A stretch of 64,000 nucleotides of DNA from an uncultured Alphaproteobacteria bacterium (GCA_944393665.1 CALYAX010000002.1:1-64000); one strand, 5' to 3'. Shown: positions 31,463 through 41,571, counted from the first letter of the stretch. Numbers and translations are program-made. Notes: generated from the sequence alone by a model not told the origin.

Positions 31463-33056
31463 GTTTTTGTTCTTCCATGGCGGCGGAAATCAGCCGGCGG
31501 GTGTATTCCTGCCGGGGCGCTTCGAAAATTTGTGTTGTCGTCCCCTGCTCTACGATACGGCCGTCTTTCATAACGGCGATATAGTCTGAAACAGCGCGGA
31601 CAGCCCGCATATCATGAGAGATAAAGAGATAAGACAACCGCCGTTTTTGTTGAATTTTTTTTAATAAATCAATGATTTGCGCTTGAATGGTAACGTCAAG
31701 AGCTGACGTTGGTTCGTCTAAAACCAGCAATTCCGGCTCTAAAATGAGTGCCCTTGCCAGGGCAATGCGCTGCCGTTGGCCGCCGGAAAACTGATGCGGA
31801 TATTTTTCAAGATCATTTTTACTTAAGCCAACCTCAGTCAGAGCTTTGATAATGCGTTGTTTTTTTTCTTCTGAGGAAAGGCTTGAAAAATGAACTTCCA
31901 GCCCTTCTCCGACAATTTGGGAAAGACTCATGCGCGGATTGAGAGAGTTATAGGGGTCTTGGAAAACCATCTGGATATTGCGCCGCAACGGACGGAGTTG
32001 ATTTTTATGCAGTTTATCAATAGGTTGCCCGTTGAAAATAATCTGCCCGGAACTTTGAATCAGGCGGCAGACAGCTTGTCCCAGCGTGGTTTTACCCGAA
32101 CCGGATTCACCGACAATGCCCAGCGTTGCGCCTCGCGGGAGGTGTAAAGAGACATTGTCAAGGGCATTCAGCCATTGGGTTACCTTTCCCCAAAAATTCT
32201 TTTTCAACGGATAGCGAACTGTCAGATTATGAATGTCCAAGATGTTATCTGAGCTTATAAAATCATGATTATTCATAATATTAAAAGAATTAATTAAAGT
32301 TTTTGTGTAATCATTTTCCGGCGCTTCAAAGATTTGTTTTGCGGTATTGGATTCAATAACCCTTCCCTCTTTCATGACAATGACCCGGTCGGCAATACGG
32401 CGGATAAGATTAAGGTCATGACTGATAAAGATGATTGCCATACCAAAGCGGCGGCGTAATTTTAACAGCAAATCAATAATTTGCGCTTGAATGGTTACGT
32501 CAAGAGCTGTCGTGGGCTCATCGGCTATTAAAATATCCGGATGGTTGGCAACCGCCATTGCAATCATGACTCGTTGGCGTTGTCCGCCGGAGAGCTCGTG
32601 GGGATAAGAATTCAGTTTGGCCCTGGCATTGGTTATTCCCGTCAGTTTTAAGAGTTTGAGCGTTTGCTGCCGGGCCTGGGTGCGGCTGGCCTGTTGGTGG
32701 AGCATAATCGTTTCGGAAATCTGCTGTTCAATGGTATGCAACGGATTGAGTGAAGACATCGGTTCCTGAAAGATAAAACCGATTTTGGAACCCCGGTATT
32801 GCCTCAGGCCGGGGTTGTTAATCAGTTCTGTCCCGTTTAAGCGGATAGAGCTTGATTTTCCGTGATAAGCCCTGGGGTAAGGGAGCAAACCCAGGACAGA
32901 TAACGCGGTAAGTGTTTTGCCTGAGCCGGATTCACCGACGATGCCAAGAATTTCGCCGCGGTTAAGCCGGAATGAAACATCGCGCACGGCAAGTTTATCG
33001 GCTGCGCCATGAAAGCCGACAGACAAACGGGTGATTTCCAGCAGCGGCGCGGTCAT
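31455..33056 (-). CDS. yejF: Peptide ABC transporter double ATPase YejF
   Basis: A 533-residue protein with two tandem nucleotide-binding domains. Walker [14 protein letters not shown] (about residue 40) and signature [15 protein letters not shown] belong to the first, [14 protein letters not shown] (about residue 315) and [15 protein letters not shown] to the second, each with Walker B ([22 protein letters not shown]). This double layout is typical of YejF, which powers uptake of peptides such as microcin C. It overlaps yejE by 4 bp. No yejA or yejB homologue is in the window. Confidence 0.92.
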   Translation of the reverse strand: MTAPLLEITRLSVGFHGAADKLAVRDVSFRLNRGEILGIVGESGSGKTLTALSVLGLLPYPRAYHGKSSSIRLNGTELINNPGLRQYRGSKIGFIFQEPMSSLNPLHTIEQQISETIMLHQQASRTQARQQTLKLLKLTGITNARAKLNSYPHELSGGQRQRVMIAMAVANHPDILIADEPTTALDVTIQAQIIDLLLKLRRRFGMAIIFISHDLNLIRRIADRVIVMKEGRVIESNTAKQIFEAPENDYTKTLINSFNIMNNHDFISSDNILDIHNLTVRYPLKKNFWGKVTQWLNALDNVSLHLPRGATLGIVGESGSGKTTLGQAVCRLIQSSGQIIFNGQPIDKLHKNQLRPLRRNIQMVFQDPYNSLNPRMSLSQIVGEGLEVHFSSLSSEEKKQRIIKALTEVGLSKNDLEKYPHQFSGGQRQRIALARALILEPELLVLDEPTSALDVTIQAQIIDLLKKIQQKRRLSYLFISHDMRAVRAVSDYIAVMKDGRIVEQGTTTQIFEAPRQEYTRRLISAAMEEQKHE

Positions 33057-34093
33057 TGGTTTCTCCTGGCATCGAAAGCATCGCGAACGCCCTCGCCGAT
33101 GAAAATCAGCATTGTCAGCAGTCCGGAGAGCAATATAAAAATTGACAAGCCGATCCAGGGAGCCTGGAGATTATCTTTTCCCTGACGGACCAGATCACCC
33201 AGCGAAGGATAATCGCTGGACAGGCCCAGACCTAAAAAATCCAGGGCAGTCAGCGCGACAATCGCTTCGGCAAGCAGAAAAGGAATAAATGTCAAAGCGG
33301 CAACAACGGCGTTAGGCAGAATATGACGGAAAATAATCCGGAAATCGCTTACTCCCAGGGCTTTGGCTGCTTTAACAAACTCAAAATTGCGGGTACGCAG
33401 AAATTCTGCCCGGACCACGCCGGTCAGGCTCATCCAGGTAAAGCAAAGCATGATAAAAAGCAGCGTCCAGAAAGTGGGAACAAATATGCTTGCAATGATG
33501 ATTAAAACAAAAAGCTGGGGCAACGCCTCCCATATTTCCAGAAGCCGCTGAAAAAAGAGATCGGTTTTTCCGCCGAAATAGCCTTGAACCGCACCGGCAA
33601 AAACACCCAGAACCGAGGAAAAGGCAGTTAAAAGAACTGCAAAAACAACTGAAATTCTCAGGCCGTAAAGCATGCGGGTCAGAATATCCCTGCCCTCATC
33701 GTCAGTGCCCAGCCAGTGCCGTTTTGAAGGGGCCGAGGGCGTGGGCGTATCCAAATCATAATCAACCGTATTAAAAGAGTAAGGCAACGGCGGAAACAGC
33801 AAAAAACCATTTTGGCTGATATTTTCTGCGATGTAGGGATCGTGGTAATCGGCAGGAGTTGGAAAGTCACCGCCGAAAGTTTGCTCACTGTAGGAATTAA
33901 AGACCGGAAAATAGTAATTTCCCCGGTATTTAACGAGCAGCGGCTGGTCATTGGCCAGCAATTCGGCAAGCAGGCTGAGCAGAAAAATCAAGCTGAATAC
34001 GGCTAGTGACCAAACAGCCCGGCGATTGGCACAAAAAATCTGCCAGCGGCGCCGGGTCAGTAGTGATAAGTGTTGGTTAAGCCATGCTTTCAA
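33053..34093 (-). CDS. yejE: Peptide ABC transporter permease YejE
   Basis: A 346-residue inner-membrane permease of the OppC type. The periplasmic N-terminal insertion with PADYHDPYI and HWLGTDDEGRDILTRMLYG is characteristic of YejE; five later helices include the EAA motif region AAKALGVSDFRIIFRHILPN that contacts the ATPase. It is followed by yejF with a 4-bp overlap. The partner permease YejB and binding protein YejA are not adjacent: the upstream gene is a different membrane protein. Confidence 0.92.
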   Translation of the reverse strand: MKAWLNQHLSLLTRRRWQIFCANRRAVWSLAVFSLIFLLSLLAELLANDQPLLVKYRGNYYFPVFNSYSEQTFGGDFPTPADYHDPYIAENISQNGFLLFPPLPYSFNTVDYDLDTPTPSAPSKRHWLGTDDEGRDILTRMLYGLRISVVFAVLLTAFSSVLGVFAGAVQGYFGGKTDLFFQRLLEIWEALPQLFVLIIIASIFVPTFWTLLFIMLCFTWMSLTGVVRAEFLRTRNFEFVKAAKALGVSDFRIIFRHILPNAVVAALTFIPFLLAEAIVALTALDFLGLGLSSDYPSLGDLVRQGKDNLQAPWIGLSIFILLSGLLTMLIFIGEGVRDAFDARRNQ

Positions 34094-34104
34094 CCTGTGT
34101 TTCC

Positions 34105-36522
34105 TTATTTTTCATTTTCCAACCGGGATGCAGCTTCTTCTTCCGATAATTTCCGGGCCGGGATATGTTCTGCCGGAGCCTGATGTGTGACCGGGAGGTC
34201 TGCGACGAAAGGCGGGATAACATCATCAGGCTGGGGTTGTGACGGTGCGGGTTCTTCTTTATCAATAACCTTGACTTTAAGTTCGATGGCAGAATCAATT
34301 TTCAAAATTTCTCCGGCTGATGCTTCCGGTTGAGGGCCGGCTGCGGGAGCCGGAACGTCATTTTTTGTTTCCGAAGCGGTTTCAGTCTCAGTCCGGGGTT
34401 CGGTTTTTAAGGACAAGTCTGCAGGAACACTTTGCTCCGTCTGGTTTTGAGCTGAAGTTTCAGCTGTTTTTTCAGAGGCTGCAGAAATGGTTTCGTTTTG
34501 AGATTCTGCGGGAAGTTCTTCCACCGCCGGCGTTGCCGGAATCTCCTTTACTTCACTCACAACCCCGGGCTGAGGCGCCGCTGACAAGACGGAAGTTGTC
34601 AGGCTGTTGGATACTTTGTTAGCTTTCGCCCAGCCGCCGTACCAGGTTATGAAATTATTTATAGCAGCAGTGATTTCTGCTTCGCTGATGGTTTCAGCGG
34701 CAAATTTTGCGGCAATTTCTTTTTGCAGAACCGGAACCATTGGCAGGTTTTCAAACGGCCGGCAGGGAACTTTTTTATACAGGTAACTTTTTAGAATTGC
34801 GGGAGCCAGACAGAGTTCGTCATGAATGGTATAGTTCGTTTGCAATGGGTCATGGATTGCCATGGTTACGGTTTGGGAGGTTTTGATTTTTTCAAAAGTG
34901 TCGGTAGGCTGCCGTGTGCCAAATTTGGGAGTATTCAGGCCCTGAAGGACAATAACCGAACTGTCAAGTTTTCCTGCGGCGGCCAGTTGCTGGATAAAGT
35001 TTTCCAACTGACCGAAGAGGCAGGCGGTTTGTTCGGCATAGGCCTGTTTTTGGGCACTCAGGTCTTTGGCGGCGCCGGAACTGATCCAGTCGGCCATCGG
35101 TTTGAGTTTACAGAAACTGTCATACATATAGAGATCTGACGGCAGGTCAATAACTGCAAAATAAGCGGCATCAGAGCTCTCATTGTTAATATCGCGCAAG
35201 ATTAAATCAAGCGTTTGAAAAGAATTGGCAACATAAAGCTGGGAGGTTTTGAAGTTGATTGCCGGAACATTGTTGCCGCTTGCAATGAGTTTAAACAACG
35301 GGGTCAGAACCGAAAAATCATCTGTCAGACCGGCAGATTCAAGCCATTGGGCTCCGAGAAGCGCCGATTTTTGCAAGGTTGTGAAAGAGGTATCAGTGAA
35401 ATTCATCGGCAAGTTGGCTTTAACCACGCATTTGCTGACCGCCAGTTCATTATTGACATAACAGGTTTCTATTCCGCGGCTTTGGTAGACCTTGAGTTCA
35501 TAATTGTTTTTGCGGAAACTGTCAAACAGCTTGTTGTCTTTCAGATAGATTTTGGAATCAGAGATGTTGTTGAAATTCCAGAAACTTTTGAGCAAAACAT
35601 TATTGAGCGTATATTCAGACGGATCCTTGCCGAAATTTACCGGATTAAAGGTTTCCGTCAGATTGAGGAACGGATTGCTCTGGTCAATATAGGCATGCGG
35701 ATAAAAGTTAAAATTGTTGTTGGCATAAAAGCCGAGCATACTGTCTTTTGCGGTTTGAATAATTTGGTTGTATTCCCGCTGCCCGCTTTTAACACTGATT
35801 AATTCATTCAGGCCGGCATAAGATCCGAGGCCGGGAAAAGCCAGATAAATAAAACGTTTGGATGCTGCTGATTTTTCCGGCGCGGCAGCCGCGGTTTTAT
35901 AGGGTTCGTAAGCCGTTTTAAAATTGCGGCTGACAGGATTGAAATAAGCTTCAGAGAGCAAGCCGGCCCAACTGAGCAGGACAATGCCGGTAAAGTAAGC
36001 CATTGTCGAGCGGCGTGAGCGCAGCAGAAAGATCCACATGGCAAAGGCTGACAAAACAGCGGTAATGATATGGGAAGAGGTTATAAATACCGCCGAAAGG
36101 TCCGCATTAAACAGCGCCCCTAAAGATGAAGCCAGAAAAGAACCGCGGTCAAAAAGCGCAAACTGATTAAATACGGCGAAAATCAAAAAGCCGAAAGCGG
36201 CAGCGGGAACCAGGTTCTGGGCCCAGCGGCTGAACGAGAACAGCCAGGAAATTATCAAGGCTGCCGCAAAAATGGCTGCGATGATGTAAAAAGCCTCAGA
36301 AGTCAGATTCTGAGCCGGCGTAAACAGGCTGTAGCTCCCTGCCCCGGCAAAAAGCGTGAAATCGATCCCTACAAAAATACCGGACAGCACAGCGCTGAGT
36401 AAAAAATCTGCCCAATACTGGCGCAGGTTCCGTTTACGCCGTTTGGTGCGGATTTCTTCCTGTTCGCGGCTGACGGCTTTGGCAGAAAGCTGCCGGCGGT
36501 CATCGATGATAATATCTTCCAT
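34105..36522 (-). CDS. Large membrane protein with degenerate sulfatase-like domain
   Basis: An 805-residue protein. Five membrane helices fill residues 35-210, followed by a periplasmic domain that looks like the alkaline phosphatase/sulfatase fold of YejM/PbgA-type proteins (FIYLAFPGLGSYAG as first strand, SVIVLQGLNTPKFGT where active members have a metal-binding SDHG). The metal ligands of true sulfatases are not visible, so it looks catalytically dead, as PbgA is. The last 170 residues are Pro/Glu/Ala-rich and probably disordered. It starts the yejEF operon, 11 bases ahead of yejE. A regulatory or lipid-sensing role is inferred. Confidence 0.6.
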   Translation of the reverse strand: MEDIIIDDRRQLSAKAVSREQEEIRTKRRKRNLRQYWADFLLSAVLSGIFVGIDFTLFAGAGSYSLFTPAQNLTSEAFYIIAAIFAAALIISWLFSFSRWAQNLVPAAAFGFLIFAVFNQFALFDRGSFLASSLGALFNADLSAVFITSSHIITAVLSAFAMWIFLLRSRRSTMAYFTGIVLLSWAGLLSEAYFNPVSRNFKTAYEPYKTAAAAPEKSAASKRFIYLAFPGLGSYAGLNELISVKSGQREYNQIIQTAKDSMLGFYANNNFNFYPHAYIDQSNPFLNLTETFNPVNFGKDPSEYTLNNVLLKSFWNFNNISDSKIYLKDNKLFDSFRKNNYELKVYQSRGIETCYVNNELAVSKCVVKANLPMNFTDTSFTTLQKSALLGAQWLESAGLTDDFSVLTPLFKLIASGNNVPAINFKTSQLYVANSFQTLDLILRDINNESSDAAYFAVIDLPSDLYMYDSFCKLKPMADWISSGAAKDLSAQKQAYAEQTACLFGQLENFIQQLAAAGKLDSSVIVLQGLNTPKFGTRQPTDTFEKIKTSQTVTMAIHDPLQTNYTIHDELCLAPAILKSYLYKKVPCRPFENLPMVPVLQKEIAAKFAAETISEAEITAAINNFITWYGGWAKANKVSNSLTTSVLSAAPQPGVVSEVKEIPATPAVEELPAESQNETISAASEKTAETSAQNQTEQSVPADLSLKTEPRTETETASETKNDVPAPAAGPQPEASAGEILKIDSAIELKVKVIDKEEPAPSQPQPDDVIPPFVADLPVTHQAPAEHIPARKLSEEEAASRLENEK

Positions 36523-36590
36523 GATTACAACCTCTTTACAAATCGCTAAATCTCTGCCTATCTAAGCATATTCTCTGTAATTTTTAAAGC

Positions 36591-36624
36591 AAAAATCCTC
36601 GGAGTGGAAAACTCCGAGGATTTT
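36591..36624 (-). terminator. rpsD terminator
   Basis: AATCCTCGGAGT and ACTCCGAGGATT form a 12-bp stem around TTTCC, followed by TTTGC on the minus strand. It also stands in front of the divergent-facing 805-residue gene's leader. Confidence 0.8.
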
Positions 36625-36644
36625 GATTCTGATTTGATGTCCGA

Positions 36645-37256
36645 TTAACGGGAGTAGTATTCGATAACCAGATTGGGTTCCATGATGGAAACATACGGAA
36701 CATCATCAAATTTAGGTACAAAGCTGTATTTGGCAATCAGTTTTTTGCTGTCAACTTCCAGGTAACCCGGAAAGTCGCGGCTGCCCGACTCGATAGCGGC
36801 AATCACCATGGGGAGCTGTTTCGATTTCTCGCGAACTTCGATAACATCACCCGGTTTAACCAGGTAAGAAGGAATATTTACCTTTTTGCCGTTAACGGTA
36901 ACATGGCAGTGGTTTACAAACTGACGAGCCGCAAAAATAGTCGGAACAAATTTGGCTTTATAAACCAGGTTGTCCAGACGGGACTCAAGTAGGCCGATGA
37001 GATTTTCAGCGGCGTCGCCGGTGCGGCGGATAGCTTCTTTGTAGTATTTGCGGAACTGTTTTTCAGAAACATTGCCATAATAGGTCTTGAGTTTCTGTTT
37101 AGCGGCCAACTGAACACCGTAGTCGGTCGGTTTTTTACGGCGCTGGCCATGCTGGCCGGGCGCATATTCGCGTTTGGCTACCGAGCTGTTGGGATTACCC
37201 CACATCGGGCCATATTGGCGTTCTTTCTTTTTCTTTGCAGAAACGATACTTTTCAT
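36645..37256 (-). CDS. rpsD: 30S ribosomal protein S4
   Basis: A 203-residue ribosomal protein that binds 16S rRNA early in 30S assembly. It has the basic N-terminal domain and the S4 RNA-binding domain ([14 protein letters not shown]...[30 protein letters not shown], split by short gaps). It stands alone, away from the alpha operon, as is usual in alphaproteobacteria. A long AT-rich leader lies upstream (37257-37400) and a strong terminator follows. Confidence 0.97.
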   Translation of the reverse strand: MKSIVSAKKKKERQYGPMWGNPNSSVAKREYAPGQHGQRRKKPTDYGVQLAAKQKLKTYYGNVSEKQFRKYYKEAIRRTGDAAENLIGLLESRLDNLVYKAKFVPTIFAARQFVNHCHVTVNGKKVNIPSYLVKPGDVIEVREKSKQLPMVIAAIESGSRDFPGYLEVDSKKLIAKYSFVPKFDDVPYVSIMEPNLVIEYYSR

Positions 37257-37469
37257 TATAAATTTCCTTATTTTTTTACAATTGCTTTATTGTCCCGGTA
37301 GTTTTAGTTCCAAATAACTAAACGAGGCGGTTGGTTCCGTCTTCATTCCCGGAAGTGGCTGCAATTTATAACATTAATTACGGAAAAGCAAGCATTTTTT
37401 TGCAAAATTGTTGTAGATTTCAAGGTAAAATCGTTTACAATAAGAGAAATATGAAATAACGGAGCCGCA

Positions 37470-39221
37470 ATGTCGTACGATATTTTATTCCAACAAGCTC
37501 TCAGCCTGCATGAAGCGGGACAATTGGCCGCCGCTGAGCAGATTTACCGCCAAATTCTGGAAACAGCGCCGGAACAGCCGGATGTGCTTAACCTGTTGGG
37601 ACTGGTTGCCCAGGCCAAAGGCGTGCAAAGTGAAGCCTGCGGTTTGTTTTCCCGCGCTTTAAAAGCCGCTCCGGACCGGGCACCGTATTATTTCAATCTG
37701 GCTTTTTCTTTTAAATTGGACAATAAGCCGCTGGAAGCTCTGGAAAATCTTCAAAAAGCGCTGGCTCTTGATCCGGGAATTGCCGCCGCTTATGATGAAA
37801 TTGCTTTAATTTATGAACAGCTGGGGCAAATTGACAAAGCGCGGGAAAACTGGAAAAAGGCTCTGGAAACCGATAAATCATTGATCAGTGCCCGGGCCAA
37901 CCTGGCGCGGAGCCGGCGCCACGAGAGCAAAGCTCTGGCTATTGAGGAGCTGGAACAAGCCGCCTCCGCCTGCCCTGACGCTGCCGTTGTCTGGTATTAT
38001 TTAAGCCAGCTTTATTTGGAAACCAATCAGGATGCCAAAGCCTGGAATGCGGCCGGAAGAGCTAAAGAGCTGGCGCCGGCTTCTGATGAAGCGCGGGTTG
38101 TTTTGGGGCAGCTGGCGCTCAGGGAAAAACAGACTGAAAAGGCAAAGATTTATTTTGAAAAAGCCGTTCTTTTAAATCCGCAAAATATTGCCGCACTGCT
38201 CGGGCTGGCTGATGTTTTATCCCGGCAGGATGATCCGGCTGCCGAAGAAAAGTATAAGCGGGTGCTGGAACTGGATCCTAAAAATTTTAACGCGCATGCC
38301 AATTATGCGGATTTGCTTTACCGGCAAAAGCGGCTTACCGAGGCCTTGGAGGAATACCGCGCGGCGGTGATTCTTAATCCCAGGTCGGCAGAGGTCAGCA
38401 ACAATCTGGCGGTTATTCTGCGGGACCAGCAAGAGTATGATCAGGCTTTGGGGTTGTTGTTTAATGCTTTGGCACTTAATCCGGGGCTGGAAGAAATCTC
38501 TGTCAATTTGTTGGAGACCTTAACCCTATATGCTGCAGAAAATCAGGAAGAAGCTTTAAAAATTGCCGAAAAATGGTTTAAAAATACCCCCGAAAACGTT
38601 TTTGCGGAACATGCGCTCAAAGCGCTCAGAGGAGAAGAAGTTGCGGATAATAAAATTTTTAGCGCGAAGTATTTTGAACATTTTGCTGATAATTACGAAC
38701 TGGTGGTTAAGAATCTTGGCTATTCAGCTCCGCTGGCTATGGGAGAGCTTGCAGGAACTGTTGTCGGTTCCGTTGTGGATTTGGGGTGTGGTACGGGGCT
38801 GGTTGGTGAAATTATTAAAAGCCCTCAAAATCATCTGACCGGGGTTGATTTGGCTCAGAAAATGCTTGATGCCGCAGCCCGGAAAGGGATTTATGACCGG
38901 CTGGTAAAAGCCGATGCCGTTGAGTTTTTGCAGCAGCATCCTGAATTTGACTGGATTTTTGCGGCTGATGTCGCCGGCTATCTCGGAAATTTGGAGCCGA
39001 TGATTGCGGCGGCAAAAGGAAAGCGGCTGGTGTTTTCGGTTGAAAAATGGTGTGGGGCCGAGGATTATAAGCTGTCAGTGAGCGGACGTTATCAACACAA
39101 AGCGGAATATGTGGAAAATTTACTGACCAAATACGGTTTTAGGGATATTGTAAAAAAGGAAACTGTTTTGCGCCAGGAAAACGGCCAAGCGGTTGAGGGG
39201 ATTATATTTTATGGCAAATGA
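37470..39221 (+). CDS. TPR-repeat protein with C-terminal SAM methyltransferase domain
   Basis: A 583-residue protein. Residues 1-370 hold about nine tetratricopeptide repeats (for example AAEQIYRQILETAPEQPDVL, ALENLQKALALDPGIAAAY, AKIYFEKAVLLNPQNIAAL). Residues 410-583 form a class I methyltransferase: AKYFEHFADNYE, then VVDLGCGTGLVGE (SAM motif I, about residue 433) and TGVDLAQKMLD. TPR-methyltransferase fusions of this kind are common in alphaproteobacteria; the substrate is unknown. The Nudix gene follows after 12 bases. Confidence 0.88.
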   Translation: MSYDILFQQALSLHEAGQLAAAEQIYRQILETAPEQPDVLNLLGLVAQAKGVQSEACGLFSRALKAAPDRAPYYFNLAFSFKLDNKPLEALENLQKALALDPGIAAAYDEIALIYEQLGQIDKARENWKKALETDKSLISARANLARSRRHESKALAIEELEQAASACPDAAVVWYYLSQLYLETNQDAKAWNAAGRAKELAPASDEARVVLGQLALREKQTEKAKIYFEKAVLLNPQNIAALLGLADVLSRQDDPAAEEKYKRVLELDPKNFNAHANYADLLYRQKRLTEALEEYRAAVILNPRSAEVSNNLAVILRDQQEYDQALGLLFNALALNPGLEEISVNLLETLTLYAAENQEEALKIAEKWFKNTPENVFAEHALKALRGEEVADNKIFSAKYFEHFADNYELVVKNLGYSAPLAMGELAGTVVGSVVDLGCGTGLVGEIIKSPQNHLTGVDLAQKMLDAAARKGIYDRLVKADAVEFLQQHPEFDWIFAADVAGYLGNLEPMIAAAKGKRLVFSVEKWCGAEDYKLSVSGRYQHKAEYVENLLTKYGFRDIVKKETVLRQENGQAVEGIIFYGK

Positions 39222-39233
39222 AAGGAAAAAATC

Positions 39234-39869
39234 ATGGCTGATGAGCTGATCGACATTTACGACGAGAATATGAACCATTTGGGCACGGCCATGAAGTCGC
39301 AAGCCCATCGTGAGGGATTGTGGCATAAGGCATTTCATTGCTGGATTATCAGCGGAAATAAAGTCTGGCTTCAATTGCGGGGAAAAAATAAAAATTTGTA
39401 TCCCGAGCTGCTGGATATTTCCGCTGCCGGGCATTTGGGCGCCGGAGAGGAAGCCAAACAGGCAGGAATACGGGAAATTCGCGAAGAAATTGGTCTTGAG
39501 GTTTCAGAAGAACAATTAGTCAAGCTGTTTACTTACAGGCTGGCGGAAGATACGCCGGCCATGAAGGTTCGGGAGTTTTGTCCGACGTATCTGCTGGAAA
39601 CTGAGAAAAAGCTTTCAGAACTGGTTATGCAACCGGAGGAAGTGGACGGAATCTATGAAGCCTCTGTCAGCGATATGGTCAAATTGTTCGGACATAAGAC
39701 CGAAAGCGTAAAAATTAATGGCTGGGAAAGGCAGGATAACGGAGTATCTCTTGAAGAAATCCGCAATGTGTCGATTGACAGTTTTGTTCCGCACGGAGAA
39801 GCTTATTTTCTTAAAATTATGTCAGCACTGGAGCGATATGTTGAGGGGAAAGACAAAAGTGTTGCCTAG
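39234..39869 (+). CDS. Nudix hydrolase (YfcD/isopentenyl-diphosphate isomerase-like)
   Basis: A 211-residue Nudix protein resembling YfcD and IPP isomerase-like hydrolases: it begins ELIDIYDENMNHLGTAM, has HKAFHCWII, and a Nudix box GHLGAGEEAKQAGIREIREE followed by IGL (about residue 65) with all catalytic residues. The C-terminal extension is longer than in minimal Nudix enzymes. It is probably co-transcribed with the TPR-methyltransferase gene and ends at a shared terminator. Substrate unknown. Confidence 0.88.
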   Translation: MADELIDIYDENMNHLGTAMKSQAHREGLWHKAFHCWIISGNKVWLQLRGKNKNLYPELLDISAAGHLGAGEEAKQAGIREIREEIGLEVSEEQLVKLFTYRLAEDTPAMKVREFCPTYLLETEKKLSELVMQPEEVDGIYEASVSDMVKLFGHKTESVKINGWERQDNGVSLEEIRNVSIDSFVPHGEAYFLKIMSALERYVEGKDKSVA

Positions 39870-39889
39870 TTTTTGTCTGTTGTAAAAAT

Positions 39890-39924
39890 AAAACCGCCCT
39901 CACCTTTGATGAGAGCGGTTTTTT
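39890..39924. terminator. Shared terminator, Nudix gene and outer-membrane barrel gene
   Basis: AAACCGC-CTC pairs with GAG-GCGGTTT with T runs in both directions, between two convergent genes. Confidence 0.85.
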
Positions 39925-39939
39925 AAGTTTGGACCGGAA

Positions 39940-40530
39940 TTAAAAGCTATAGCGTACACCGGCTACAACTTCATTCAGGTTGTCGAGGTACTTGGTGTCA
40001 ACATAGCTGTAACGGTACATGACACGGGCTGACATGTTTTCGTTAAAGTTATACTGAACACCGGCACCGGCACGCCATGCCATGTGGTTTTTGTCATACT
40101 TGCCTTCCGGCAGGCCTTTAACACGCATGTTCAGGTTGGCGGCACCGATTGAAGCAACCAGGTCGAATTTGTTCAGGCAATCCAGAGGCAGATAACCGTA
40201 CAAATCCAAACCGTATGAATAAATACGGGATTTTATTTTGTTTTCAAAAACAGCACCGCTTTCCCATACTTTAGTGGTACGGTTGCCAGACTGCTGATAA
40301 AAGGCTTCCAAACCGGCATATTCGCCAAGACGGACACCGACGTTGATATCACCGGAGTTGTAGTCTTTTTTCAGATTGTTGGCAATGCCTTTGTTATCAG
40401 CATGGGTGTAGATGTAATCGACACCGATATACGGTTTGGCTTCATAACCAAACATTTGCTGGGCATTTGCATTTGCCGAGTAAGCAAAAATACAAGCAGC
40501 TGCACTTGCAAGTAATAATGTTTTTTTCAT
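39940..40530 (-). CDS. Outer-membrane beta-barrel protein, paralogue 1
   Basis: A 196-residue OmpA-like/porin-like barrel of the small Opa/OMP_b-brl type. Signal peptide MKKTLLLASAAACIFAYSANANA precedes YEAKPYIGVDYIYTHAD. Alternating strands such as GVRLGEYAGLEAFYQQSGNR and SARVMYRYSYVDTKYLDNL end in a C-terminal Phe (VAGVRYSF), the outer-membrane assembly signal. Its C-terminal half is almost identical to the neighbouring paralogue. The leader before the ATG is also duplicated. Function (adhesin, porin or structural) unknown. Confidence 0.88.
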   Translation of the reverse strand: MKKTLLLASAAACIFAYSANANAQQMFGYEAKPYIGVDYIYTHADNKGIANNLKKDYNSGDINVGVRLGEYAGLEAFYQQSGNRTTKVWESGAVFENKIKSRIYSYGLDLYGYLPLDCLNKFDLVASIGAANLNMRVKGLPEGKYDKNHMAWRAGAGVQYNFNENMSARVMYRYSYVDTKYLDNLNEVVAGVRYSF

Positions 40531-40562
40531 GTTTTATAAACTCCATTTATAAATAAGTTTTT
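40531..40562 (-). repeat. Duplicated leader of the barrel genes (copy 1)
   Basis: About 30 bp directly upstream of the start codon (minus strand, beginning AAACTTATTTATAAATGGAG) recur almost unchanged before the other barrel gene at 41332-41363. It carries the GGAG ribosome site and a possible translation-control hairpin. Confidence 0.7.
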
Positions 40563-40681
40563 GGTTAGTTATTGTTAGCAAATATTTGCTTTACATTAGT
40601 CTAAACTGCTTGTTAGCGCAGTTTATGAGAGTTAGATAATCCTGCCGCCGGAGATTTAAAGGTGTCTAATAAATAGTTATG

Positions 40682-40720
40682 CAAAAAAATACCGCTTCGC
40701 GGTGAGCGAAACGGTATTTA
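40682..40720 (-). terminator. Terminator of outer-membrane barrel paralogue 2
   Basis: On the minus strand AATACCGTTTCGC and GCGAAGCGGTATT form a 13-bp stem with one mismatch, followed by TTTTTT. It separates the two barrel genes into separate transcripts. Confidence 0.85.
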
Positions 40721-40746
40721 CTCAGGATACACGGTTTGTTTTTAAG

Positions 40747-41331
40747 TTAGAAAGTATATCTCAAGCCGGCTGAAACCTCGTTCAGATTGTCGAGATATTT
40801 GGTATCGACGTAGCTGTAACGGTACATCACACGGGCCGATACATGCTCATCAAAGTTATACTGGAAGCCGGCACCGGCACGCCATGCCATGTGGTTTTTG
40901 TCATACTTGCCTTCCGGCAGACCCTTAACACGCATGTTCAGGTTGGCAGCACCGATTGAAGCAACCAGGTCAAATTTGTTCAGGCAATCCAGAGGCATAT
41001 AGCCATACAAATCCAAACCGTAAGAATACAGGCGGGTTTTCAGTTTTTCTGAGGTTCCGTCATCGTAATAAACATTGGATTTGCGGTTGCCGGACTGCTG
41101 GTAAAAGGCTTCCAAACCGGCATATTCGCCAAGGCGGGTACCGATATTAACGGCGCCGGAATTAAAATCTTTTTTCAAAACATCGGCATCGCCTTTATAA
41201 TCAGCATGTGAATAAACATAATCCAAACCAATGTAAGGTTCGATATCATGTCCGAAAATCTGCTGGGCATTAGCGGCGGTGGAGAAACAAAGAACGCAAG
41301 CGGCGCTTGCTAACAATAAAGCTTTATTCAT
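40747..41331 (-). CDS. Outer-membrane beta-barrel protein, paralogue 2
   Basis: A 194-residue barrel with signal peptide MNKALLLASAACVLCFSTAANA and mature start QQIFGHDIEPYIGLDYVYSHAD. Strand pattern and the C-terminal Phe (SAGLRYTF) match the paralogue downstream; residues from about 100 to the end are nearly the same, whereas the middle (VYYDDGTSEKLK) differs, as expected for a surface loop. It has its own terminator, and the ~30 bp before its ATG match those of the other copy. Confidence 0.88.
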   Translation of the reverse strand: MNKALLLASAACVLCFSTAANAQQIFGHDIEPYIGLDYVYSHADYKGDADVLKKDFNSGAVNIGTRLGEYAGLEAFYQQSGNRKSNVYYDDGTSEKLKTRLYSYGLDLYGYMPLDCLNKFDLVASIGAANLNMRVKGLPEGKYDKNHMAWRAGAGFQYNFDEHVSARVMYRYSYVDTKYLDNLNEVSAGLRYTF

Positions 41332-41363
41332 GATTTTATAAACTCCATTTATAAATAAGTTTG
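41332..41363 (-). repeat. Duplicated leader of the barrel genes (copy 2)
   Basis: Second copy of the 5' leader described at 40531-40562, with one or two changes next to the start codon. The 200 bp beyond it, to 41571, are AT-rich and hold no gene; both promoters (this gene and the glycosylase) should lie there. Confidence 0.7.
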
Positions 41364-41571
41364 GTATTGATAGTCCACTTTTTTAAAGGTAGTCCGATAG
41401 TCCAAGTCCATATTTATTTAGAGTTGCAGTTATGTTCTAACTACGGAAACGAGCGTATCAGCTAATAAGAATATATGCAACTAAAATTTTTAATTTTTTT
41501 AACAGGTCTATTGATAAAATATTAAGAATTGGCGTATAAACATATTATAATTTTAAAACGGGAGGACTCCG

